A stretch of 64,000 bases of DNA from Piper betle (taxonomy: Eukaryota > Streptophyta > Magnoliopsida > Piperales > Piperaceae): assembly GCA_033002965.1 (NCBI GenBank), contig JAURVB010004850.1:186001-250000 (forward strand), written 5' to 3'. Each line of letters begins with the position of its first letter. Position 1 is the stretch's first letter. This document shows, one piece after another, positions 25,101 to 36,910 of the stretch. The notes below the pieces were generated by a model. The model was not told the DNA's origin. It saw only the letters and a program-made list of their open reading frames with translations, and searched no databases. Made by a program: the position numbers and the translations under genes.

Positions 25101-25790
25101 CTTGGCAAGAAAAAAGATCATACGGTTTACAATTAACAAGATATCTTTCCTTAATTATAAAAGAAAATCGGTTGGATTTCCAATTTTTAAGAGATACACA
25201 TCAAAAGAATCCAGATTAGCCAGATATAATGTGCTGAGAACGGAAATCAAATACGGATAAAAAAGAAACGATTCAAGAATCGGATCTCACTTATATAGCT
25301 CAAGTTGATGTCAAAGGAGATGACAAACATTCGATGTACAGGGGCCGCCATATAGAAATGATCGTACAAGTCACATTGTAACCAACATCAAGATTCACAA
25401 AAAAAGGCCATTTTTTCTCTCAAAGTTATTATCAACCAGACAAGATAATAAAAACTGCACACAAACAATACTAATTGGGAATCACGTTTCAATTCAACAA
25501 TAAGGTAAAGCCGAATAAAAAAAGCGAAATAGAGTTTGCAGCCATGCAACAAGTTGGAGGAAACTGGTCTGGTTTTGTCACAAAATCCACAAAAAGACAT
25601 AATTTTTTGGGTCCAAGATCCGTTTCTTTCATCGAAGAAGAAGAAATCAAATCAAGAACCAGCGCGCTCCAGCTAGAAAAACACGGAGATTAAGAAGAAA
25701 GATGACAAAGAAGCCCACGTCGGGGAAGTTGCAGGCAAGGGCCAACTCCGGGTTGCATAGGCCAGAATCAGAAGCAGTGGCGGGGGTCAT
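22109..25790 (-). pseudogene. ECH2: Enoyl-CoA hydratase 2 (peroxisomal, MaoC/hot-dog), degenerate
   Basis: ECH2 hydrates R-enoyl-CoA intermediates in peroxisomal breakdown of unsaturated fatty acids. Exons on the minus strand: start 25790-25719 (ELALACNFPD), 24737-24616 (RDVAVYALGVGACTDNALDE), 24244-24174, 24048-23977, 23894-23855 (GLHDR), 23509-23437 (GEVLCMNR), 23362-23211, 22641-22571 ([19 protein letters not shown], the hydratase-2 motif with its Asp and His), 22441-22268 (ILHGLCTLGF, GRFLLHVYPGETL), 22193-22109 (VKERNRTVLSGYV, ending -PSL). Lesions: a one-base deletion in the exon 4 segment LLLHGQQ; TAG for Tyr a few codons later (before KPLPA); TAA for Tyr in TTS*NK of exon 6; an extra base in the T run of exon 7 before VYEGG; and no in-phase donor/acceptor pair joining exons 1 and 2. 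Two nonsense codons cannot be explained by indel errors, so I call it a pseudogene. Confidence 0.85.
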
Positions 25791-26567
25791 GGCTGGAAGA
25801 AGAATCCTCCAAAAGCTCACTCTCGCCGTCAAAGCCCACAGATCGGGTTGACAGAAAATACGTTACAGCACGCAAACCATGGAAAAGAATCAGAGCTGAT
25901 GGCAGCTGATACACTCAGATGGCGTAGCTCAAGATCGAACCGAGCCAGGTGAAAATAATGAATTATTTCTAGTCTAAAATTTATACTTTTCTAAAATAAA
26001 AATGAATGAATATTATTTATGCAAAAACTACTTAGTATTAAACAAACTAAAAATTACTGGAAAAAATCTTAAAAATTTGAAAACAATTTGAGCCTGCTCA
26101 AGCTCGATTTGAGCTCGGCATAAGTCCATCGAGCTCACGAGCCGAGCTAAGCCCCATGGGCTCAGCTCCGCTCACACCCTTATTTAGACACCTTGGCTAA
26201 GAAAATATGATTAAATTATTCTCTATTTGATGTAATTAATCAGGAATCAGGATGTGATGACCACATGCTCATTATAAATTGATTTGGGATGAAAAGAGTG
26301 GACATTTTTAACTAGGCGTCTAGGCATGCATAACAAACGTGCTTCCTTTAATAAATAGTTTTGTTTTGTTAATAATGTGTCGTCAAGGGTATGGACATAT
26401 CGGTCTAGCGGATCAGAATTATAGATGCCCCCTAGAATCGGAGGTGCTTATTTTAAACGCCATCGTTTTTGCATAACGGATGTAAATTACAAAAATCTCC
26501 ATATGATAAGATCCAAGGGCATAAAAAATTAGATATAATAAAGTTTTGAATCTTTTAAAACCCTTAT
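25791..26567. other. Intergenic, with one hAT-like terminus
   Basis: 26090-26180 is dense in GAGCTCG/CGAGCT motifs and ends ...CTCACACCCT. In reverse this is AGGGTGTGAGC, like one end of a hAT-type non-autonomous element; a partner end and target duplication were not found. The rest shows nothing recognisable. Confidence 0.35.
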
Positions 26568-27046
26568 TATAATAGAGTTTGGCTAAGGTGGCGCAACTGC
26601 AAGTTCATTCCCTGCAGTCACCCCAATTTAAATAGTTCGATTACAATGATGTCTCATATTTATTTTTAAAATAAAAAACAAAAAACAAACAAATAAGACC
26701 TATGGCTAGCCGAGCACTAAATTCGGCCGCAGTCATGCAACGGCCTAGCCGCAATCAACCAAATCTAGTTGCTGGGGTTAGAACTGGCCGTCTCTCGGCC
26801 CGGCCATATTTGGTCGCGCGGTAAAAATTAAACGCCAAACAATCAGGCCAAGTTGCCTCGAGCCAGATCTGGCTAGAGGAGGCCCGGTCAGGACTACAGG
26901 AGCTGAATTCAACCGGACTGCTATCCAAACTAGTATGGGTAGGGGATTGTTAATTTTGTTTAAGATTCAATTTATTTGAGTCGTCTGTTATAATTAAACG
27001 GCCGAGATAGAGGGCAATTGCACCGGGTTAGCCAAGCTCTATTATA
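26568..27046. mobile_element. MITE with about 33-bp terminal inverted repeats
   Basis: The left end TATAATAGAGTTTGGCTAAG and the reversed right end TATAATAGAGCTTGGCTAAC match, and the match continues as GG(C/T)GCAA(C/T)TGC, giving about 27 of 33 identical. Length is 479 bp with no coding. Both flanks are AT-palindromic, so the target duplication (TA or a 3-mer) cannot be fixed and the superfamily is left open. Confidence 0.7.
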
Positions 27047-27244
27047 TAATCTGTGTACCTGACCAAATTAACTGGTGCTCAATATGAGATTATTTGGTAT
27101 GTGTACATGCTTAACATAGGAGCCGCACAAACAGTACAACTTATTTAAGAACAATTCCATCTGAGCAAATGCATCAATATATATTTAGTTTTGCAATATC
27201 TGATAAATATTGCAGATCACTTGTCACGACTAAGCCGCCAAGAT

Positions 27245-28892
27245 TTAGTTCCCAGCTTCGACCAATTGCTTGAAATTGATGGGTGACACATACTCAATCG
27301 TTTGGTTGTAGAGAGCCCAAGCTGCCATGTTAGAGGCAGCAGATGTTGGATGGACTTTGTCCCAGAACAAATATTTGTCCCTCCTATCACACAGATTTGC
27401 GTTGCTCGTGCAGCCGTCTTGTCCATTGAGCTTACCAAGTCCACAACATGCAACCTTCTTTTGTTTCAACTCTAATGTAAATGTATAATCCCACAAATGT
27501 GAACACAACATATATAAGTACTCTAGAATCATATAAGCTCAAATATACAATGTGAAGTATATGTACTACGAAATGTGGGAATTAGCGCCTTACGGGGTGA
27601 CTGAAAGATGTTCCTGACCATCTTGTACGTGTTTCCCAGTGAATATTGCATCCCCTTCTGCTCCACGCTTAGTTTTTTCAAAAGTTTGCCAACTGCATAG
27701 TCGAATCTCAGAGCATAGTAGTTAAGATCCAAGGAGCAGGTGAAGTTTTTGTTTTTGCTTCTTTCCATGGGGCAACAACCAAGAGGTGGAACACCTATTA
27801 TGCCAAATTTCTTAGCTCCCAATTTGTACAGTTGCTGCCATTTAAAAACAACATCAGAAGTACTTCACAATAAACTACCAAATAATATAAATTCCCTCCC
27901 TACTCTAGAGCTGATGTTTGTATTTAGTATTTACCTTCATATTGTCTTCATACTCTGCCATCAGATGCTGAATGAATTGCTCCACACCTTCCTTGGTGCT
28001 GTTTACATACTTGTACTCAAACAAGTCATTGCCACCAACGCTGATTACAAAGAGGGACTTGGAAAGTAAGTCGGCGGTCGCCGGTGAACCCAATAACTTA
28101 GTCAGGTTGCTTTGAACCGTCACAAACTGTTCGTGGATCTGCTTCCTCAGTGGAACAACTTCGACCTGCATGCTCACCAAGTTGGCCAATATATTATCCG
28201 CTATAATCGATATATATAGTTCGTATAAATTTGTCTACTCGCAATTTTTGCCGATGATAGACTAATATTTCAACCAGTACTTATAAAGCTAGATAGCGGG
28301 AAGCTCATAAAGTCTTATATTACCCAAATACCTCCAGTTTGGTCCAGGATTCCAGACCCACCGGAAGCAAAGTTCACGCCCTTGACGATCTGCTGCTCCA
28401 ACCCCGTTCCCCCGAGAGCGAGAAAAGGTGGTGGACTCAAGTCAAATCCAAAATGTTGGGCTAAAATACAGAAACAGATCACCAGTCATGCATGGAGTGC
28501 AGCAGCTAAATGACCTTAAGCACGCCAAACTGTTCTTTTAAGTATATACATAGTTTGCTTAACAACCCATAAATAGAATTTTACAATTAGGAGACAAAAC
28601 TGTCGTTTCTTATAACCTACTGAAGTGGGAAGGTAAATTAGAATATTATACCAATGAAATCTGCTGTATTATAGCCGTTGCTGTATCTTCCCGTTGCTAT
28701 ATGACCAGGAAAGTCTATTCCGTTGAAGGGGAAGTTTGCCTTCACCTTGCAATTGGGCAAGTAATTATTGGTGCCGACGTCCATTGTGGAGTCTCCGAAG
28801 ATAAAAATGGCCGGTGGGTTTACGGCAATTGCATGGGGGACAAGCATGGCTATGGAGAGAAGGAGACGAAGTAGAAGCCGCTTACTGGCCAT
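27245..28892 (-). CDS. GDSL esterase/lipase, tandem copy 1
   Basis: Exons on the minus strand: 28652-28892, 28324-28460, 27935-28165, 27594-27834, 27245-27471, joining in phase to 358 residues. A signal peptide (about residues 1-23, hydrophobic [18 protein letters not shown]) predicts secretion. Block [18 protein letters not shown] carries the catalytic Ser35. Block II is NFASGGSG. Block III VGGND contains Asn172. Block V FWDKVHPT carries Asp321 and His324. This is the plant SGNH-hydrolase layout and usual length. The substrate cannot be read from sequence; relatives hydrolyse lipid, cutin or acetyl esters. The second ATG of the long upstream frame was chosen because it opens directly into the signal peptide. 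A near-identical paralogue lies about 2.5 kb upstream at 31348-33062. Confidence 0.95.
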
Positions 28893-28947
28893 GGTAGATT
28901 GATAATCTTGTTTCTTGTTGTTGTATTTAACTCTCAAAATGTGTCAG

Positions 28948-28957
28948 GTATATATAC
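28948..28957 (-). promoter_or_regulatory. TATA box of GDSL copy 1
   Basis: On the minus strand TGTATATATACC lies about 60 bases before the ATG. Confidence 0.55.
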
Positions 28958-29934
28958 ATTTTAAGCTCCTTGGCAGCATACGATACTGCTTAAGCAAAAG
29001 AAAACAAGGAAACCATGCATACATTGTTCATGGCGGATTGCCCTATGGTAACTTGAACTATGAATCTCAAATCCTCTCTAGAGTCATGGATACTGACCAT
29101 GCATTGAAGACAGATAAACATTTTCTCAAATAACAAGGATTCTAACGTATGCACACTTCACCAAATTAAAGTGATTTGATTCATGGTTGGCTTACATGAT
29201 TCCATTCAGCAGTTCTGGCATATATATATATATATATATATGCGTAGCATTGGTATGTCCATATTTTGCTTGTTAGGATAAGTGTATTCGATTTGAATCA
29301 TTGTCATGACCCGACACTCAAAACGAATTAAAAAAATGCCCATGAATGGGTATTTTTTGTTAAAAGGGTTGCTGGCCACATACAAGAAACTCTAGAACAG
29401 CGACTGCCAACTTGTGTGAGGCGACAACTTGTGTGAGTCATTTTGTGAGGCGACAAGGATGAATGAAGGTTAAAAAAAGCAAGCCAGCAAGTAAGTAAAA
29501 TTTTTCGATACAAGCATTGCGGGGATGATTAGGTTGATAGAATCTAACTTTGAATTTTGTCAAATTTTAATGGTCTATATATCATTTAGACAATAAACAC
29601 AACAGTGAAAAGCTTGAGGGTTCATAGTGTAATTGTCAAATTCTAATGGTCTATCCCTCAATGAAAACAAGTTTATCCCATTCGATCAACTTAATGCGGG
29701 ATACCAATCGTTTTTGAAAAGCTGAAGACCAGAATATATTTCAGCATTCTTATATTTCTTAAAGATTTAAATAAAAATGGCTGCTGGGTTTACTCTCGTA
29801 ATTTATGGTCTTCTCATATTTCGAAATTTAATTTGGATCGCCTCCCATTCGAACATTTGTTTTTTTGCAAGGGGAATATAAAAAGATAGAAACGTATAAA
29901 AACATTCATGTATCATTTTGGAATAAATGCATAG
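28958..29934. other. Upstream flank of GDSL copy 1
   Basis: Includes a block at about 29010-29055 (CATGCAT...CATTGTT..GGCGGATT.CCCTA) shared with the flank of copy 2 near 33200, a (TA)n run at 29220-29241, and otherwise AT-rich sequence without recognised features. Confidence 0.6.
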
Positions 29935-30301
29935 TGTTGGATGTTATATTTATTACACTTCCTTGAGAATTTCAAATTGATTAGATTTTCTATTATTAAT
30001 AGAATTACCTATATAACCTTTATTAAACTTATATGTATTAGGAAAGACATAATATAATAAGAGTCTTATTAGAATTTCAATAAATAAGGTCTCTTAATAG
30101 CAGTCATGACACTCTTTTTTCTCCTGGGGAGCGGGAGCGACGTTGGCGGGAAGAGGGTTCCAGTGTTTTAGCTTTGGGAATCTAGACTATCGATCCTTAT
30201 TCTTCTCCTAAGTATGAGTTGAATCAATGTATAAAAACATCTTCAATCTAATCTGCTACGTACGTACGCTTATCTAATCTATGTTTTTATTAAAATCTTC
30301 A
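29935..30301. mobile_element. Solo LTR of a Copia-like retrotransposon
   Basis: 367 bp beginning TGTTGGATGTTATA and ending AAAATCTTCA, flanked by the 5-bp duplication CATAG (29930-29934 and 30302-30306). TG...CA ends plus a 5-bp target duplication with no internal domain are the mark of a solo LTR left by recombination between two LTRs. The Copia assignment rests only on the TGTTGG start and short length. Confidence 0.8.
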
Positions 30302-30306
30302 CATAG

Positions 30307-31347
30307 AATCAAAGTAAGTTTCACCTTAAAAAGTAAACATTTGAGAGACTTTTTCTTTTTTTTAAAAAAAAATCCGATGTCTCATAAGATGTAACAACTC
30401 AGTGCAAACTAGCAAGTTAACTCACCTCTTCAAAAGTTGTTAGTTGAAATTAAAGATTTATATTTTATTTTTATTTATAAAAAATAATATTCCTTAAATA
30501 AGTATTACATGTGTGACTAAATTAAGGGATTTTATATAATAAATCACCATTGAGCATTATGGCCAGAGATGAGATCAAATGCCAGCTCATTTAGGAGCCA
30601 AGCAATTCAAAGAGTATGCGATTAGTTATTTGTGTAACTTGTAAACTCATAAAATAGTGAGTCTTGATGTTTTCACCACAATCTAGTTGGATGCATGAAA
30701 ACTACCCAAAAATTGTAAAAAGTTGAGTGTATTAATCTTACATTCTCCGTTTGCCTCGACCTTATGCAATCAGATCATAAGACTCATAATAGTCATTTTC
30801 GTGGAGATTATGATGATTATTGCATATTTTCTATTTACCAAAGTATAGAAAAGAAACATCACACGCTTGTTATTTTTTATTATCTCTACCAAATGGCTTT
30901 AGTTCTCTAGTACTGACTTCAAAACATATGTGGGCATATATTTGATAAAGCTCATGGCGATGGAGCTGTATTACGTACGTGTATACATGACGGCCGCATG
31001 AATTGCATGCAGGTGAATTTTTGAGCTGTGATCATTTGAGTTGACACAACTCATAAGACAGAAAGAAGCTATATATGAATTATTGAGGCATATATAATAA
31101 TTGGATACAAAACCAGCAAACCATTTTAATATTGAACTGTCTACTTTTGTCTCTAACCGGCATTCTTAACATTAGAAGCTCGCAACAGCTCGCAAAGTGA
31201 CAGACAATACAGCTTATTCGAGAATATATATACTTGTATCGATCTATATATTTCTCTCATTTATAATAATTAATTCATTATCCTATAGATTTTATATATA
31301 TGAATACAAGATTGCCCAATATGACCAATCCGGTACTAGCGACCATC
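30307..31347. other. AT-rich spacer downstream of GDSL copy 2
   Basis: No gene or repeat recognised; presumably the 3' flank of GDSL copy 2. Confidence 0.5.
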
Positions 31348-32422
31348 TTAGTTCTCTTCCACCAGTTGCTTGAAATTGATGGGTGACACATACTCAATGG
31401 TTTGGTTGTAGAGAGCCCAAGCTGCCAAGTCAGAGGCAGCAGATGTTGGATGGACTTTGTCCCAAAACAAGTGAGTGTCCCTCCTGTCACACAGATTTGC
31501 TTTGGATGTGCAGCCGTCTACGCCATTTAGCTTCCCACCTCCACAGCATGCAACTTTCTTATGCTTCAACTCTGTAATCAGTTCGACAAAACATGAACGC
31601 CTAAAGCTTGAAAACACTCTTCATAACAATCATATTATACATGCAAAGGGATGCGGAAAAAAACATTGGACCACAAAATTTAGTTTTGAGTTTTTTCTAC
31701 AGATCTTATTTGAGAAACAAAAGGCTTCTATACGTAACTCTTTTTATCTGTAGAAGTTCTGGGTCATATGATTCTATATAGATTAGATATACTTACGTGT
31801 GGAGGTGTGCAAAATGTCTTTGACCATCTTGTACGTGTTACCCAGTGAGTACTTCATATCTTTCATCTCCAAGCTGAGCCTGTGCAGGTGTTTGGCAAGA
31901 ATGTGATAGAATCTCCGAGCGGACAAGTTCAACTCCGGTGTGCAGGTGTAGTTCTGGTTATGGCTTCTTTCCGTGGGGCAGCATCCAATTGGTGCAACAC
32001 TGATTATGCCAAATTTCTTAGCACCCAATTTGTATAAAAGCTGCATGAACAGCATCCATCATCGTTAGTTCCCGGTCGGTCACAAAATTCTCTTCTCTAA
32101 ACGAATCTCTGCTTGATAATTAATTACCCTCAGATTTGCTTCGTACTCTGCCATCAAATGCTGAATGAATTGATCGAGGCCTTCCTGGGTGTTGTTCATG
32201 TATTTGTACTCGAACAAGTCATTGCCCCCAACGCTGATTACGAAGAGGGACTTGGAAAGTAAGTCGGCTGTCGCCGATGAGCCCAATAACGTCGTCAGGT
32301 CGTTGTAAACCGCCACAAACTGTTCTTGGGCCTGCTTCTTCAAAGGAACAACTTCGATCTGTTCAACAAGTTAACCAATGTATGTTATCATTCTGCACAT
32401 TACTGGTAGATATATATATATA

Positions 32423-32461
<39 letters not shown>

Positions 32462-33062
32462 TAAAATCAGATGTTAACCAGTCAATGAAGCTAAACTATA
32501 AGCTCTTATATATAGAAATATATGTTGTGCGTACCCAAATGAGTCCAGTTTGATTCAGAATTCCAGAGCCACCGGAAGCAAAGTTCACGCCCTTGAGGAT
32601 CTGCTGCTCGATGCTCGCATTTTGGAGAGCAAGAAAAGGAGGTGGGCTCATTTTAAATCCAAAACGTTGGGCTAAAATAGAGAAACAGATTACAAGTCAT
32701 GGGCACGAGCTTATGTTAAAGTTGGGTACACTTAGTACCCGTGGAAATAGAAAATTTTGATTGGGAGACAATACTTTTGTTTCAACGCTAAGGGATTTGA
32801 TTACTAAATTGTATAAAACCATACCAATGAAATCTGCTGTATTATAACCATTGCTGAATCTTCCCGTTGCTACATGACCAGGAAAGTCGATTCCATTGAA
32901 TGGGAAGTCGGCCTTCACCCTGCTGAAAAGCAAGTAATTATTAGTGCCGACGTCCATTGTGGAGTCTCCGAAGATAAAAATGGCCGGTGGATTTACGGCC
33001 ATTGCATGCGGCAAAAACATGGCTATCGAAAGGAGGTGAAATAAAAGCTGTTTGCCAGCCAT
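31348..33062 (-). CDS. GDSL esterase/lipase, tandem copy 2
   Basis: Exons on the minus strand: 32825-33062, 32535-32671, 32128-32358, 31797-32040, 31348-31571, joining in phase to 357 residues. Exon phases and lengths equal those of copy 1 (137 and 231 bases for exons 2 and 3 in both). Signal peptide residues 1-22. Catalytic residues: Ser34 in [17 protein letters not shown], Asn171 in VGGND, Asp321/His324 in FWDKVHPT. Differences from copy 1 cluster in the middle (exon 4: LNLSARRFYHILAKHLHRLS), which could alter substrate preference; that is inference. Intron 2 carries a long (TA)n run (32410-32456). No lesion was seen. Confidence 0.95.
32410..32456. repeat. (TA)n microsatellite in GDSL copy 2 intron
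   Basis: Nearly uninterrupted TA dinucleotides with one GA interruption. Confidence 0.9.
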
Positions 33063-33113
33063 GGTAGATCGATAATATTGTGCCTCGTTCTTAACTCTGT
33101 AAATTTGTGCTGT

Positions 33114-33121
33114 ACTTATAC
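33114..33121 (-). promoter_or_regulatory. TATA-like box of GDSL copy 2
   Basis: On the minus strand GGGTATAAGTAC lies about 55 bases before the ATG, the same place as in copy 1. Confidence 0.5.
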
Positions 33122-33893
33122 CCTTCCTAAGCTTTGGCAGTGTTGTGTCGATTAAATTGAGAAACTGCCTCTACAACCACAAAAAATATCAAGAAAATCA
33201 TGCATTGTTAAAGGCGGATTACCCTAACACTTGTAAGCTGAATGTCAATTCCCCTTGGCCACATCACTATATACTTTCTGAATTTTAAAAAACAAACATT
33301 CTAAATTAACGCATTCCTTTGCCAAAAAATAAAAAGCTAAAAGCTGGTGTGCCGTGTAGAAAACTGATTCCTTGTGCGAGGATTAAAGGCGCAAGGGTCA
33401 TTTTCTGTGGCCATGGGGATGAACGCAGGCTTGTATTTCTCGACGCAACATATATTTAACAAAAAAAAGGCACAATACGCGAATCCCATTACCCTAACAA
33501 ATAGAACCTACAGAATCCAATTTAAAAAAACCAACCTACCACAAATTACACAAACAGTATAACTTATTTTGTTGCTCTGCCAAGCCACATATGGCGGACA
33601 CACCAAAACAAATTTCCATAATTCCGTAAGAAGGCAATTGGGAAAACTATCTCCAATCTTTGCAGAGGCGGTTCATATGTTGAATATTCCCTGTCGACAA
33701 CAAGAGCTCACATCTTTGCCACAAGGAATAAACAGACCCAACGTGTGGCAGCTGTTCATCTACGGTAAAAAAACTTATCATTCATTAGGGGCGCATCTCT
33801 TCTGACAAATGTTTATCAACCGATAGAAAATTGTCACGAAAAGAGACTCACTGAAAAATTGATCATTCTCAGTGCATCACAACCAGCAGAATA
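33122..33893. other. Intergenic between GDSL copy 2 and CCT2
   Basis: Upstream of GDSL copy 2 it holds the block near 33190-33230 shared with copy 1. Nearer CCT2 it presumably includes that gene's 3' UTR. The open frames at 33374-33805 match nothing I recognise. Confidence 0.5.
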
Positions 33894-36868
33894 TTACATT
33901 CTGTCCTCCCTCTTCCGTGGGGCACAAGTAATAATCTCATCAACTCTTAGAATCATCTCTGCTGCCTCAGTAGCTGAAAGTAAAATTGCTTGCTTCACTT
34001 TAAATGATTCAGATATACCAAGCTTCTCCATATCTCCTACCTGAAACATATTTTGCAATGAAAATCAATACTAATAGCTCGTATAAGAATAAACAATACA
34101 CGAGCATTCAGTATTGGACATACAGTTCCTGAGATGACATCAATTCCAGCATTGCTTTGCTCCTTGTGGTGCTCTGCTCGAAGCTGAGAAATCAGTTCAG
34201 CGCTATCAAGACCAGCATTGTCGGCTATGATGGTTGGGATAGCCTGTAGTGCCCTTGAGAAGGCTTCAATAGCAAGAGATTTCTTCCCTGGTGTCCTGTG
34301 GGCAAGCTCATCAACTTCTTTTGACATCACCATTTCAGGCCACCCACCTCCAAGAATAACTCTACTATCTCCCACTGTTTGAGACAGCACACACAAGGCA
34401 TCATGAAGTGATCTATCTGCTTCATCTAGCACATGAAAGCTGTATACACAAAAACAGTGTTTACTAGAACACTCAAGTTAAAAACACAACAATATAGTTC
34501 ATACACTCATACTTCCCCACTAATTCATAATTGATATTACACAAACTAGTCACAATCACAAGTCATATATAACACAGCTTATTCTATGGCAGAAAAGGCT
34601 GTTCAGTAAAGCAAGGAGAGCTTACACTTTATTATATAATAGATGACAACTACATAATACCCTGATCACGGGTTCAGTTATCAATGTTATCATATTCAAA
34701 AGTCGCATGGTTCTTGCATAATTGATAATTGAGTTGGAAGACTGTAGACCTCTGACTCCATCTGCTTACACTTATGCTCAGAAAAGTTTCAGCATAACTG
34801 AATAAATTCGTCAGGACACATACTAAGAAGATTATATAACCGTATTTCCACATTCATCACCACAAAACAGAACAACCAAATTCTGGCTTCTGACAAAGCA
34901 AAAAAGAAGGTACCTTGCGCCTCTTAAAACAATTGTACATGCCTGACCCATTTCAACTCCTGAAAAATGAATTAGTTTGTCTTCTCCGATCATTATTTCC
35001 TCTATCAATTTGCAATGCCCAAGCTTCACTGATTCGGGATTGTCAAATGTAGATGCAATTTCACCTCCAGTGACAAGTGCGAGACGCTCAATCCCATCAA
35101 AGTCGGCATGCTCAATAGCAAGAATACCTGCATCTGCAAATAGTTCTTCCGGAAAGTTGTATATTAATTGTCTGTTCACAAAGCAGTTGATCCCATGGTT
35201 AATTATCTTCTGAACCTTCTCCTTCATTTTTTGTTTTTCAGCGCCCTCAATTTCCGCAACTTTTGACATTGAATCAACTCTTACACGGGCTCCATATATT
35301 TTCACTTTATCAACATCCATTGCTGTATTAGCCACCAGAATTTTGGCATTTTCTATTCGTTTTGGTTGCCCAACCCCTATTTTTTGTCGAGGATGAACCT
35401 GAAATAGAAAAGTTAACACAAAGCCATTTCACTTCAAAACAAAAAGACGAGTACTATGTCATGTACTGAACCAAAGATGCTGAACACAAAAATTCCCATT
35501 ATCTATTTCCAAAGCTCAAGATTATCAATCTTATTAGGTAATGGTAACCAACAAAAAGAAAAAACAGACTTCAGCCAAATTATTATTGCGTACCCTTCAT
35601 CCAGAAATGAGTCCTTCAGTGACCCGCCAGTCTTCTTAATTATTTGAATAGATTCTAAATTCGTACTACCCTAAAATGGGACAAAGGAGAAAATCAACAA
35701 TGAGTATTAAAGCTTACAAACTTATTTGCAGTTGATAGCTCTACAAAATATATAACACTGTGAAGCACAATGTAAAAACAGGGCAGAAGATTTATAGAAG
35801 TGAATATCCGCACCTTCAGTCTCATAACTGCCTCAACAGCAAGTTTGGCAAAATGCTCTTTATCTTGAGACAGAATTTTAGAACTCAGTGTTGTCATGGC
35901 AATTTTCATCAGATCTGACTTGAACTTTTCTATTTAAGAATACAACATAAGAATCATTTAAAAAAACTACAAAAGTATTCTTGTGTAACATTTATGTCAA
36001 AAATGATACACAACATAAAACAAACCACGGAGAAGATCATAAAAAAGAATAAAATAACCACAAAAGTAGCTTCAAAATTTCCAAAATAAGCCGATTTTCT
36101 CTGCCAATTCTCTTTCTGAACTTTAAACTTTAAGTCTTCGTTTTTTTATGATTCCAATCAGCCAGAAAAATACAATTATATTTAATCCCTACATAACCTA
36201 AATATAACAAAAGCTCAAAAACCATGCTAGCAGAATGCCCAGGAAATTCACACCCAAAAAAAAAACCTGCATCGTCTTTGTTGTCCATGACCTTTTTAAG
36301 AAGCGCATCGCGTGCACGTTCAGCAGCCATCCTGTAACCTGTTGAGATAAGGCACCAGAATGAAGTAAATTCACATGAATGCATGGTTATTATCATTATT
36401 ATCTATAACTTAATTCACCACAAAAATCTTTTTAAATGAAACAGATGACAGAAACTCATGTAGAAACAAAGAGGCATGCTTCTAATGAGGATGCATCCAG
36501 ACAACCCTTCACTGAATCCACAACTCACATTTTATATGTGGGATGAAATCAAATATGGTAGATATTAAAAGTTATGCCCCACTGTGTTGCAGTGAACCAA
36601 GGAAGCCTCAAACACAGACTCTGCACTAGTAAGCACGCCCTCATCTTTGTTAAAGTAAATATTAAGCATTTCCCTTTCTGAACCATTCTTTTTGGGACAA
36701 ATGGTTAGACCATCTAAAATTTACAGTCTAAAACCTACAACTCACGTCAATTAAGCACCATTGCTAGTCCCAGTCTCTCATCATTGCCTCCCCCACCCTC
36801 ATACAAACACTAATACTAATAGTAATAGTAGTAATAATAATAATAACAACAAAAAAAACAATACTGCT

Positions 36869-36910
<42 letters not shown>

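Noticed and set aside
36810..36910. Short regularly repeated units that might suggest a CRISPR-like array
   Set aside because: It is a simple (TAA)n microsatellite in a plant intron, with no spacers and no bacterial context.
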